Below are positions 27,404 through 35,087 of a stretch of 64,000 nt of DNA, one piece after another. The notes under the pieces are model-generated. The model was not told the DNA's origin. It saw only the letters and a list, made by a program, of their open reading frames with translations, and made no database searches. This stretch comes from Haloarcula halobia. Lineage in GTDB: Archaea; Halobacteriota; Halobacteria; Halobacteriales; Haloarculaceae. Each line of letters begins with the position of its first letter. Within the stretch, counting starts at the first letter, position 1. The DNA lies in the NCBI RefSeq assembly GCF_029338255.1, contig NZ_CP119787.1:2991631-3055630 (forward strand), given 5' to 3'. The position numbers and the translations under genes were made by a program.

Positions 27404-27453
27404 CCGGACGCTCACTGCGTTCGCGTCCGGTGAAACGGCGCGCAGAGCGCGCC
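27404..27453. terminator. Two adjacent perfect hairpins downstream of tRNA-Pro
   Basis: CCGGACGC / GCGTCCGG (27404-27411 and 27423-27430, 11-nt loop) is followed at once by GGCGCGC-AGA-GCGCGCC (27437-27453). They sit between the tRNA and leftover reading frames. Their role is unclear: terminator structure or the end of a lost element. Confidence 0.4.
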
Positions 27454-27576
27454 GTATGCGCATGTCGGAAAGAATGACGACTCGGTGCAGCACGCGCTCG
27501 GCTGGGTGGCGCCCATCGGCTGGGCCTGGAAGTACGGCGGGCGGTCGGCAGTCGTCGACACCTTCGGGGCGCTGGG

Positions 27577-27696
27577 GTGACCGACCAACTGGCGGTCCGC
27601 TTCGAGGAGATCGACGGTCGCGCAGTGATCACAGTCGACGGGACCGACGAGATTCTGAGGTGCGACCCGGCAGCGGTCGTCGACGTGCCGAGATAG
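27577..27696 (+). CDS. Short conserved-looking reading frame, possibly a gene remnant
   Basis: 39 aa from GTG 27577, opening TDQLAVRFEEIDGRAVITVD and ending CDPAAVVDVPR. Its GTG overlaps the TGA of another short frame that ends HALGWVAPIGWAWKYGGRSA then VVDTFGALG (stop 27578-27580) and has no clear start. The overlap and protein-like composition suggest two real small genes or the ends of a decayed pair. Not recognised. Confidence 0.35.
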   Translation: MTDQLAVRFEEIDGRAVITVDGTDEILRCDPAAVVDVPR

Positions 27697-27699
27697 CAC

Positions 27700-28534
27700 G
27701 CCCGAGAACCCCCATTCTCCAGCAGAACATTTTGTCTGCAGATCCAAGCAAAGTTCAAGTAACATCCAGACGTTGCCGTTGAAAAGATGGGTGTACTACC
27801 TGGGCCCCTGGATGACCTTGCACCCTATGCAGATTATTGGACGGTCGCGTTTGCTTGTATCCTACTCGCCGTTCTCTCATTGCCAGTAATAACCAAGACC
27901 ATTGGAATACTTCCGAACGTCAGCCCTTCTTATGTAATTGCTATAATTACGTCTGTCACAGCATTTGTGGCTCTGTATCGGATTCGAAGACCGAGTGATG
28001 GGAACACTCCTTCAGGTGTTAGACAAGATTTTTCGCAGACTGAAGATGGTGAACATCTGGATTTCGGTCTTTTCAATTATGGCCCTGGTGTGGCAATGTA
28101 TTTACAAATTGTCGCTATTGCTGCTGACTCTCCGGAAGAGGCGGAGGAATCTGGTGAAGTGGTCTTCTCACTCAGACCCCGAGAATATCCCGTTCATCTC
28201 GAAGAAGGCGAGTTTCTCGGGTTTATTCATGATGAGAGACTCGGGGGAAGCGCATTCGACTTAGACACGATTCAGCAAAGCGAAGAGATTCCAAAGTACA
28301 TACTCCTATACTTTAGCTATCGCTCTGGTGAGGGAACTCGTGTCCCAAAGAGCAAATCAGGTGAGATGGATCGAATTGATGAAGACATTCTAGATGAGCT
28401 CGTAGAAGACGAAGATAACCCCCGGCGAATGGAAACGTCCAGAATTATCGAGTGTTGTCATTGATTAAACTATCTCAGATAGTCCAATCCTATTTATTCA
28501 CTTGAGGACCATCTGCCCGAGAAGCCCGTATTCT
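27700..28534. repeat. Imperfect direct repeats flanking a low-GC gene
   Basis: GCCCGAGAACCCCCATTCT (27700-27718) and GCCCGAGAAGCCCGTATTCT (28515-28534) match at 17 of 20 aligned positions with one gap. Between them lies the AT-rich membrane gene at 27787-28464. The layout suggests an insertion next to tRNA-Pro, but no integrase or clear att site copy of the tRNA end was found. Confidence 0.4.
27787..28464 (+). CDS. Low-GC membrane-anchored hypothetical protein
   Basis: 225 aa. Two hydrophobic helices at about 18-65 (WTVAFACILLAVLSLPVI; YVIAIITSVTAFVALYRI), then a soluble domain with LDFGLFNYGPGVAMYLQIVA, and a polar C-terminus ending IIECCH. Base composition and A/T-rich third codon positions are strikingly unlike the neighbours, a sign of recent transfer. 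ATG 27787 gives the full first helix. Not recognised. Confidence 0.7.
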   Translation: MGVLPGPLDDLAPYADYWTVAFACILLAVLSLPVITKTIGILPNVSPSYVIAIITSVTAFVALYRIRRPSDGNTPSGVRQDFSQTEDGEHLDFGLFNYGPGVAMYLQIVAIAADSPEEAEESGEVVFSLRPREYPVHLEEGEFLGFIHDERLGGSAFDLDTIQQSEEIPKYILLYFSYRSGEGTRVPKSKSGEMDRIDEDILDELVEDEDNPRRMETSRIIECCH

Positions 28535-28601
28535 GGTGCACTCTTGCTCGATCAGGCCCCGACTGATCCCCCGAATTCACCGAAAAACTAGCTGGTTTGC
28601 A

Positions 28602-28894
28602 TTAGAACTGAAGAACGAGTGCATGAGACTGAAGCAATACGGCAGTGACATCGGATGGAGGATCGATCTCGCCGTCCAAGTTACCCTTCCCGCGTTCTGT
28701 GATTACGTACATTCCGTTACCGAGGTGTTCCAGCAGCCCGTGATCGATGAGTGTCTTACAGCGGGTTCGGATAGACTGCCGTGAGTAGCATACGTATCCG
28801 CTATCTCCCGTTTCCAGGCTAAATAGCCGGTCAAAAGCCGGTCGTTGACGTTGGTGTGGTCGGCGTCACCACCGCTCGGTACCGGCGTCGGCAT
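28602..28894 (-). pseudogene. Frameshifted phiH1-repressor-like winged-helix gene
   Basis: One frame reads NDRLLTGYLAWKREIADTYA; the neighbouring frame continues YSRQSIRTRCKTLIDHGLLE and HLGNGMYVITERGKGNLDGE to a TAA at 28602-28604. The second part has the wing and recognition helix of haloarchaeal phiH1-repressor-type proteins. The change of frame near 28785 implies a lost or gained base. Start is uncertain (28894 is the first in-frame ATG). Such repressors travel with haloviruses and islands, matching the low-GC gene next door. Confidence 0.5.
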
Positions 28895-28909
28895 GACCGT
28901 CGCCGGCCG

Positions 28910-30019
28910 TCAGCGGTCGAGCCGGTACGACTCCAGTGCGGTCTCGTCGAAGGTCACCCCGTGGCCCGGCCGGTCGGGGACGACGAGGTCGCCGTCCTCG
29001 GGTTCCATGGGGTTTTCGAGCACGTCGTCGAACGCCTTCACGTCCGAGTCGCGGTAGAAGTACTCCGCCCACAGTCCGTTCTCGATCGCGCCGAGCAACT
29101 GCACGTGGAGGTCCCAGTTGTAGTGTGGGGCCACCGGGACGTCGTGACTCGCGGCGGTGTTGGCGACCCGGAGCCACTCGGTGACCCCGCCCACCACGGA
29201 GACGTCCGGCTGGACGATCTCGATGGCGCCCTCCCGGAGGAGGTCGGCGAAGCCGTACCGGGAGAACTCCAGTTCGCCCGAGACCACGGGGTAGGAGAGA
29301 GCGTCGTTGACCTCGGCCATGAGTTCGACGCTGTCAGGCATCACCGGTTCCTCGATCCAGTAGGGGTCGTACTCGGCGAAGGCCCGACAGGCCCGCACCG
29401 CCTCCTGTTTGGTGTCCCACTTGCCGTTGGCGTCCATCAGGAGCGTGCGGTGGGGACCGACGGCGTCGCGGACGGCCGCGACGCGTTCGACCTCGCGTTC
29501 GATTGGTTCGCGCCCGACTTTCATCTTCACCGCGTCGTGGCCGCGCTCGACGTACCGCTCCATCTCGTCCCGGAGGCCGTCCAGTCCCTTCTCGTCGCGG
29601 TAGTAGCCGCCGCTGGCGTAGGCGGGGATCCGCTCGTTGCTCCCGCCCAGCAGTTTGTAGAGGGGCATCCCCGCGGCTTTCGCCTTGATGTCCCAGAGCG
29701 CGGTGTCGACGATCGAGATCGCCCGCAACACGACGCCTTTACGGCCGATCTGGACGGTCCCGTCGAACATCTCCCGCCAGAGGCGCGTCGTGTCGCGTGG
29801 GTCCTCGCCCTCGACCATCGGGGCGAGCAGTTCCGCCACTGTGTCGGCGACGATACCGGCGCCGCCGTACCCGAGGGTGTAGCCGACGCCTTCGAGGCCG
29901 TCCTCGGTACGGATGCGGACGATAGCGTGGTCACGTTCCTCCACGACGCGGGTCGCGAAGGCCACCGGTTCCTCGAGCGGGATCGATATCGCGAAACTGT
30001 CGACTTCGCGGACTTCCAT
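28910..30019 (-). CDS. Enolase-superfamily enzyme (mandelate racemase/muconate lactonizing family)
   Basis: 369 aa. Capping domain up to about 125, then the barrel. It has the KxK base pair (AVKMKVGR), metal ligands Asp in LLMDANGKWD, Glu in YWIEEPVM and Glu in VVSGELEFSR, and a late His in VAPHYNWDLH, which favours the mandelate racemase/acid-sugar dehydratase subgroup. ATG 30019 was chosen; a TTG two codons upstream is the alternative. No sugar operon is adjacent, so the substrate is unknown. Confidence 0.85.
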   Translation of the reverse strand: MEVREVDSFAISIPLEEPVAFATRVVEERDHAIVRIRTEDGLEGVGYTLGYGGAGIVADTVAELLAPMVEGEDPRDTTRLWREMFDGTVQIGRKGVVLRAISIVDTALWDIKAKAAGMPLYKLLGGSNERIPAYASGGYYRDEKGLDGLRDEMERYVERGHDAVKMKVGREPIEREVERVAAVRDAVGPHRTLLMDANGKWDTKQEAVRACRAFAEYDPYWIEEPVMPDSVELMAEVNDALSYPVVSGELEFSRYGFADLLREGAIEIVQPDVSVVGGVTEWLRVANTAASHDVPVAPHYNWDLHVQLLGAIENGLWAEYFYRDSDVKAFDDVLENPMEPEDGDLVVPDRPGHGVTFDETALESYRLDR

Positions 30020-30200
30020 GGCCAACGTCGTGTCGCCATCCTAATGAGTGCTGGTGCAGTGCCCATCGCGTCCAGCACCGGACTACTGGCCCGGCGACGG
30101 GCTGCCGTCTCACCGCGCCGGTGAGGGTTGATAGAGCGTCGGACCGGTTCGAGCGTCCGCAGTGTCCCGGACCACGATGTCGACGGGTCGACCCCATCCA

Positions 30201-30233
30201 GACATATTTACCCGGTCCCGACGTGGAACCGAC
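30201..30233 (+). promoter_or_regulatory. Promoter of the MoaB-family gene
   Basis: TATA-like GACATATTTA (30201-30210) ends 23 nt before the ATG at 30234, so the transcript is probably leaderless or nearly so. The rest of the 214-nt gap to the divergent enolase-type gene shows no other clear element. Confidence 0.5.
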
Positions 30234-31256
30234 ATGGTCGATTTCCAGTCCCGCGACACGCGCCGGGGACTCGGCGGGCGCGACGACGAAGAGGACGTGG
30301 CCGAGGATTCGACGGACGAGAGCGACGCCCCGGACGCCGAGGAATCGGGCGACCCGACCGAGGACGACGAGACGGAAGCCGACGAGACGGCGGCCGATCA
30401 GTCGGACCCCCTGACGGCCGAGGAGGCAGGGGCCACCCGGTCGACCGAGGACGACGAGACGGAAGCCGACGAGACGGCGGCCGATCAGTCGGACCCCCTG
30501 ACGGCCGAGGAGGCAGGGGCCACCCGGTCGACCGAGGACGACGAGACGGAAGCCGACGAGACGGCGGCCGATCAGTCGGAGGCGACGACGGCCGAGGAGG
30601 ACGGACCGGCGACGGAGGGGACCGAACGGGACAGCGCGGAGGGGGCAGGCGACACAGAACAGACCGAGCGGTCGGCCCAGCGGGGCCGAGCGTCGAACGC
30701 CGGCCAGCCAGCGCCGTCGGGCCCGGTGGGGAACAAGTCGGCGCACCCACAGCAGGGTGCGTCGACCCGGTCCCAGTCCCGGTCGTCGGGCGTCGACGCG
30801 GCGGTCGTCACCATCGGCACCGCCGGCGACGAGGGCGACCCCACGGGTGAGAAGATCGTCGCGGCGCTCGAACGGGCCGGGCACGCGGTCACCGCCCGCG
30901 AGCGCCTTCGGGGCGACCTAGACGGCGTGCAGCAGTCTGTCGACGCGCTCGTCGGCCGTGACGACGTCGACGTCGTGGTCACGGCGGGCGGGACCGGCAT
31001 CCGGAGCGACGAGGTGGCCATCGAGGCGGTCCACCCCCTGCTGGAGAAGGCGCTGCCGGGCTTTGGCGAGGCGTTTCGCACGCTCCTGTTCGAGCACATC
31101 GGGACCGGCATCGTCGCGGTGCGGACGACCGCCGGCATCGCGGAGTCGACACCGGTGTTCTGTCTGCCCGGCGACCAGGAGGCCGCTGCGCTCGGCGTCG
31201 AGGAGATCGTCGCGGCCGAGGCGGGCGAGCTGGTCGCTTACCTGCGAGCCGAGTAG
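30234..31256 (+). CDS. MogA/MoaB-family molybdopterin protein with acidic repeat extension
   Basis: 340 aa. The C-terminal about 165 residues form a MoaB/MogA domain (AAVVTIGTAGDEGDPTGEKI, DVVVTAGGTGIRSDEVAIEA, TPVFCLPGDQEAAALG), which binds and adenylates molybdopterin or acts in cofactor assembly. The first about 175 residues are a low-complexity Glu/Asp/Thr/Ala tail with two full 29-residue tandem repeats and a partial third (30360 onward). Family members usually are about 160-190 aa. The tail is probably disordered. Confidence 0.85.
   Translation: MVDFQSRDTRRGLGGRDDEEDVAEDSTDESDAPDAEESGDPTEDDETEADETAADQSDPLTAEEAGATRSTEDDETEADETAADQSDPLTAEEAGATRSTEDDETEADETAADQSEATTAEEDGPATEGTERDSAEGAGDTEQTERSAQRGRASNAGQPAPSGPVGNKSAHPQQGASTRSQSRSSGVDAAVVTIGTAGDEGDPTGEKIVAALERAGHAVTARERLRGDLDGVQQSVDALVGRDDVDVVVTAGGTGIRSDEVAIEAVHPLLEKALPGFGEAFRTLLFEHIGTGIVAVRTTAGIAESTPVFCLPGDQEAAALGVEEIVAAEAGELVAYLRAE
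30360..30579 (+). repeat. 87-bp in-frame tandem repeat
   Basis: Copies begin at 30360, 30447 and 30534. The first two are full-length (87 bp) and identical in sequence; the third runs about 46 nt before diverging. Each encodes 29 residues starting EDDETEADETAADQSDPLTA. Lack of silent differences indicates recent expansion or ongoing homogenisation. Confidence 0.9.
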
Positions 31257-31302
31257 CCGGCCCCACCATCGGCGTTTTGTCCGTCGCGCCCCTGGGTGAC
31301 CC

Positions 31303-32127
31303 ATGGAGGAGATTCAGGTCCAGGGCGCCTCGGTCCCCGCGCTCGGACTGGGAACCTGGCAGCTGACCGGCCGGGCGTGCCGGGAGACGGTCGCGACGGC
31401 ACTCGAGATGGGGTATCGGCACGTCGACACCGCGCAGGCCTACGGCAACGAGCGGCAGGTCGGTCGCGGCATCGAGGACGCCGCCGTCGACCGCGACGAC
31501 CTCTTTCTCGTGACGAAACTCGACGTGCGAAACCGCACTCCCGAACGCGTCCGCCGGTCGACCCGGCAGAGCCTCGAGCGCCTCGGTACCGACTACCTGG
31601 ACCTGTTGCTCATCCACCAGCCGAACGTGCCGCTCGTGGCCTCGCTGGCCGACACGCTGGGGGCGATGAACGAGCTCGTCGAGGATGGCCTCGTCCGGCA
31701 CGTCGGCGTCAGCAACTTCCCGCGGTCGATGCTCCGGCGGGCCCGCGAGACCTCGAGCGCGCCCATCCTCACCGACCAGGTGCAGTACCACCCCTACTGG
31801 GACCAGCGGGATCTGCTGACCTACTGTCGCGTCCACGACGTCCTGCTGACCGCGTACAGCCCGCTGGCCCGTGGGGGCGTCCTCGACGACCCGGTGCTCG
31901 TCACCATCGGCAACCGCTACGACAAGACCCCGGCACAGGTCGCGCTCCGGTGGCTCGTCCAGCAGGCGGGCGTGGCGACCATCCCGAAGGCCTCGAGTCG
32001 CGAGCACCTGGCGGAGAACCTCGCGGTCTTCGACTTCGAGCTGACCGACGCGGAGATGGCGCGCATCCGGAACCCGAACCGGCTGAAGACGGGGTATCAC
32101 TTCCTGCGCTCGCAGTTGCCCATCTGA
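31303..32127 (+). CDS. Aldo/keto reductase
   Basis: 274 aa TIM-barrel enzyme. Tetrad: Asp/Tyr in YRHVDTAQAYGNE, Lys in FLVTKLDV, His in DLLLIHQPN. NADPH-binding end IPKASSREHLAENLAVFDFE. It resembles 2,5-diketo-gluconate-reductase-type AKRs; the actual carbonyl substrate is unknown. It lies 46 nt after the MoaB-family gene and 52 nt before hmgA, all on the plus strand. Confidence 0.9.
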   Translation: MEEIQVQGASVPALGLGTWQLTGRACRETVATALEMGYRHVDTAQAYGNERQVGRGIEDAAVDRDDLFLVTKLDVRNRTPERVRRSTRQSLERLGTDYLDLLLIHQPNVPLVASLADTLGAMNELVEDGLVRHVGVSNFPRSMLRRARETSSAPILTDQVQYHPYWDQRDLLTYCRVHDVLLTAYSPLARGGVLDDPVLVTIGNRYDKTPAQVALRWLVQQAGVATIPKASSREHLAENLAVFDFELTDAEMARIRNPNRLKTGYHFLRSQLPI

Positions 32128-32179
32128 GCGGGCCGGCCGAGAGAGCAACTGTTAGGGGCCTCCCCCGCTACCGGCCTGT

Positions 32180-33397
32180 ATGACCGATTCCGAGGCCGTC
32201 GCGCTCGCCGAGCGGGTCCGCGAGGGCGAGTTGCGACTGTACGAACTCGAGGCGCACGCCGACGCCGGGACGGCCGCGGCCGCACGCCGCCACCTGCTGG
32301 CCGAGGAGACGGGCGCCGACCTCGAGACGGTCGGCGCGTACGCCTTCGAGGCCGCCGACGCCGAACCGAACATCGAGAACATGGTCGGGGCCGCCCAGGT
32401 TCCGATGGGCGTCGTCGGCCCCCTGCCCGTCGACGGCGGGGCCGCGTCGGGCGACCACCACCTCCCGCTGGCGACCACCGAAGGCGCGCTGGTCGCCTCG
32501 GTCAACCGCGGCGTCTCCGCGATTCGGAACGCCGGCGGGGCCACCGCCCGCGTGCTCAAGTCCGGGATGACCCGCGCGCCTGTCTTCCGGGTCGAGGACG
32601 TCGCCGAGGCCGGCGCCGTGTCGGCCTGGGTTCGCGAACACGTCGACGACCTGGCCGCGGCCGCCGAGGCGACGACCAGCCACGGCGAGTTGCAGGACGT
32701 GACCCCCTACGTCGTCGGCGACAACGTCTTCCTGCGCTTCTCCTACGACACCAAGGACGCGATGGGGATGAACATGGCCACCATCGCCACCGAGGCCGCC
32801 TGTGAGGTCGTCGAAGCGGAGACGCCCGCGGACCTCGTGGCGCTGTCGGGTAACCTCTGTTCGGACAAGAAACCCGCCGCCATCAACGCCGTCGAGGGCC
32901 GGGGCCGGACCGTCGCCGCCGACGTGCTGATCCCACACGAACAGGTCGAGGAGCGCCTCGATACGACGACGGCGGCCATCGCCGAGGCCAACACCCGCAA
33001 GAACCTCGTCGGGTCCGCGAAGGCCGGCGCGCTCGGATTCAACGCCCACGCCGCCAACGTCGTCGCCGCCGCCTTCCTCGCGCTGGGCCAGGACGCCGCC
33101 CAGGTCGTCGAGGGGAGCAACGCCATCACCACCGTCGACGCCCGCGAGGCGGGACTGTACGCCTCCGTGACCCTCGCCTCGCTGGAGGTCGGCACCGTCG
33201 GGGGCGGAACGAGTCTCCCCACGCAGTCCGAGGCGCTGGACGTGCTGGGCTACGCCGGCGGGGGCGACCCGCCCGGGAGCAACGCCGACGCCGTCGCCGA
33301 GGTCATCGCCGCCGGCGCGCTGGCGGGCGAGCTCTCCCTGCTCGCGGCGCTGTCCTCGCGGCACCTCTCGTCGGCCCACGCGGAACTGGGCCGCTGA
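32180..33397 (+). CDS. hmgA: Hydroxymethylglutaryl-CoA reductase (NADPH, class I)
   Basis: 405 aa. Motifs ENMVGAAQVPMGVVGPLPV, catalytic SDKKPAAINAVEGRG, GTVGGGTSLPTQSEAL and the late catalytic His in SSRHLSSAHAEL. It reduces HMG-CoA to mevalonate, the committed step to archaeal isoprenoid lipids, and is the statin target used for selection in haloarchaea. Length is typical for the haloarchaeal enzyme. Confidence 0.96.
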   Translation: MTDSEAVALAERVREGELRLYELEAHADAGTAAAARRHLLAEETGADLETVGAYAFEAADAEPNIENMVGAAQVPMGVVGPLPVDGGAASGDHHLPLATTEGALVASVNRGVSAIRNAGGATARVLKSGMTRAPVFRVEDVAEAGAVSAWVREHVDDLAAAAEATTSHGELQDVTPYVVGDNVFLRFSYDTKDAMGMNMATIATEAACEVVEAETPADLVALSGNLCSDKKPAAINAVEGRGRTVAADVLIPHEQVEERLDTTTAAIAEANTRKNLVGSAKAGALGFNAHAANVVAAAFLALGQDAAQVVEGSNAITTVDAREAGLYASVTLASLEVGTVGGGTSLPTQSEALDVLGYAGGGDPPGSNADAVAEVIAAGALAGELSLLAALSSRHLSSAHAELGR

Positions 33398-33508
33398 CGG
33401 CCGAGAGACCACTTTCAGTTCCGGACCGGGGCTGGATCCGATTTATGCGTCGCCGGCTGCGACGGTGCCGTGCGTCCGTCGGGCCGCCCCCGCGGGCGCA
33501 CCACCACC

Positions 33509-33637
33509 ATGTCCCTGAACACCCCCGACGCCGAGACGGCGGTATCGCGCGTCCATCGGTTCCGCCACCTCCTGAAGGTGCTCGCGACGACGCTCGCGGC
33601 GCTGGCCGGCCTGGCGACGACGCTCGGCGTGGTCTGA
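33509..33637 (+). CDS. 42-residue single-helix membrane peptide
   Basis: MSLNTPDAETAVSRVHRFRH, then a hydrophobic helix (LLKVLATTLAALAGLATT) to a TGA at 33635. It fills the gap between hmgA and the converging membrane gene, with haloarchaeal codon use throughout. Not recognised; coding is likely but unproven. Confidence 0.5.
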   Translation: MSLNTPDAETAVSRVHRFRHLLKVLATTLAALAGLATTLGVV

Positions 33638-33648
33638 CCGGCCAGCGG

Positions 33649-34002
33649 TCACCGCCGCTGGCTCACCAGGAAACCGACGCCGGCGACGAGGACGACGACG
33701 CCCGCGAGCAGGACGCCGCCGCTACCGACGAGCGGTCCGACGACCAGCAGCGCCCACGCCACCGCGAAGACGGCGTGGGCCAGCGCGAACAACCGGTGCC
33801 CGCGTCCGGCGAAGACGACGGCACCGAGCGTGAAGCCAGTGGTCAGCACCGCCGCCGAGAGGAGCACCGTGCTCACCGCGACATCGCCGACGGGGACCGG
33901 GTTCGGCCGCACGACCGGAGTGAGAAGGTACAGCAGACCGGCGAGGCCGACGAGGACGCCGACGGCGGCGGGCCCGGGTTCGACGTCGAGCGACCGGGTC
34001 AT
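33649..34002 (-). CDS. Four-helix membrane protein, unknown function
   Basis: 117 aa with four hydrophobic helices and short loops, ending VLVAGVGFLVSQRR. Its ATG overlaps the TGA of the upstream DUF5817 gene (ATGA), so the two are translationally coupled and may act together. Not recognised. Confidence 0.75.
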   Translation of the reverse strand: MTRSLDVEPGPAAVGVLVGLAGLLYLLTPVVRPNPVPVGDVAVSTVLLSAAVLTTGFTLGAVVFAGRGHRLFALAHAVFAVAWALLVVGPLVGSGGVLLAGVVVLVAGVGFLVSQRR

Positions 34003-34523
34003 AGCAGGCGGTAGGTCCCGCCCGTCTCCGTGATCTTACCCGCCCGGCGGAGTTTCTCGAGCGCGGCGCGGGTGTAGTCGGCCGGGACGTCGCGCTCGCT
34101 GGCGTAGGCGACCACGTCGTCTTCGGTCGGGTCCTCGAGCGCTCGCAGGGCCGCACGGACCGTCTCCTTGCGGCTCGACCCGCTTCGTGCGCCCCGTTCG
34201 GCGCGCTCGCCGGCGGCGGCGACGGCCTCGCTGTCGATGCCCGAGGACTCGAGGTACGTCTCGTCGTCGACGCCCGACGACTCGGCCTGGCGGTCGAGTT
34301 CGGCGTAGGAGTCCAGCTCCGCGAACGCGTCGCCCTCGCCCTGTCGGTTGGCCAGCATCGAGGCCCGGACCTCGCGGGCGTGGGCCTCGTCGTCCGTCTC
34401 GACGAACTTCCGGCGCTTGGCGTGTTGCTTGCGCGTCCCACACCGGGGGCACCGGGTCGTCTCCGGGCGTCCCTCGACGACCCAGAGTGCGCTGCACTCG
34501 CTACAGCCGACCACCGCGTACAT
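33999..34523 (-). CDS. DUF5817-type zinc-ribbon and winged-helix protein (replication protein H-like)
   Basis: 174 aa. The N-terminal ribbon holds two cysteine pairs (CSECSALWVV and TRCPRCGTRKQH). A polar linker is followed by a C-terminal helical DNA-binding-like domain (RKETVRAALRALEDPTEDDV, then EKLRRAGKITETGGTYRLL). Haloarchaeal homologs are annotated DUF5817, earlier replication protein H; function is untested to my knowledge. ATG 34523 precedes the ribbon; an upstream extension was rejected. Confidence 0.78.
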   Translation of the reverse strand: MYAVVGCSECSALWVVEGRPETTRCPRCGTRKQHAKRRKFVETDDEAHAREVRASMLANRQGEGDAFAELDSYAELDRQAESSGVDDETYLESSGIDSEAVAAAGERAERGARSGSSRKETVRAALRALEDPTEDDVVAYASERDVPADYTRAALEKLRRAGKITETGGTYRLL

Positions 34524-34679
34524 GACCGTGCGTCGGGGCGCGAGCGTAGTGAATCCACCGACCCAACGCTTATACTGCCGGCTGTAACTTCGTACCAATT
34601 CTCGGCACCTGGGGGTTCCGAGTATTTGCTAACTGTTACAGCCGGCAGTATTAGGTACGGCGGCGGTGTCGGGGCGGGC
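34524..34679. promoter_or_regulatory. Divergent promoter with a 17-bp perfect inverted repeat
   Basis: ATACTGCCGGCTGTAAC (34572-34588) and its exact complement (34635-34651) flank a 46-nt spacer. Each arm runs outward into a TATA-like box: GTATAAG toward the DUF5817 gene and GTATTAG toward the cupin gene, whose ATG is about 29 nt on. The arms may be operator or BRE-region sites serving both promoters. Confidence 0.6.
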
Positions 34680-35021
34680 ATGGAAGAGGTCCCCCAGGCG
34701 GCAACCGAGACAGTCGAAGTCGTCGACGGCGTCCACCTGACGGAGATGGCGGCCGGCGAGCGCATGAGCGTCCAGCACTTCCACTTCGAGTCGGGCGCGG
34801 TCATCCCGGAGCACAGCCACGACCACGAACAGGTGGGTTTCGTCGTCCGCGGCACGTTCACCTTCGTCGCCGACGGCGAGGAGTACGTCATCGGCCCCGG
34901 CGACTCATACGTCGTGTCCGGCGGCGAACCCCACCGCGCGGAGAACCGCACCGACGAACCGGTGACCGGTATCGACGTGTTCAGCCCGCCGCGGGTCGAC
35001 GTGGACTGGCAGGCGGGGTAA
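34680..35021 (+). CDS. Cupin domain protein
   Basis: 113 aa single cupin. Motif 1 is GAVIPEHSHDHEQVGFVVRG with metal-binding His residues and Glu; motif 2 is GPGDSYVVSGGEPHRAEN. Small cupins of this type serve as metal-dependent enzymes or sensors; the role here is unknown. It starts about 29 nt below a TATA-like box that abuts the inverted repeat. Confidence 0.88.
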   Translation: MEEVPQAATETVEVVDGVHLTEMAAGERMSVQHFHFESGAVIPEHSHDHEQVGFVVRGTFTFVADGEEYVIGPGDSYVVSGGEPHRAENRTDEPVTGIDVFSPPRVDVDWQAG

Positions 35022-35087
35022 CCCGGCGGTGCAGGGAGCGGCCACCCCCGCGAAAGGGGTTTGTCGCTCGGACCCCCAGATGGACGA

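Noticed and set aside
27247-28894. A complete integrated virus or plasmid
   Set aside because: No integrase, replication gene or second att copy is present; only remnants can be supported.
30360-30579. CRISPR array
   Set aside because: The repeats are directly adjacent without unique spacers and keep an open frame; they are an in-frame coding repeat.
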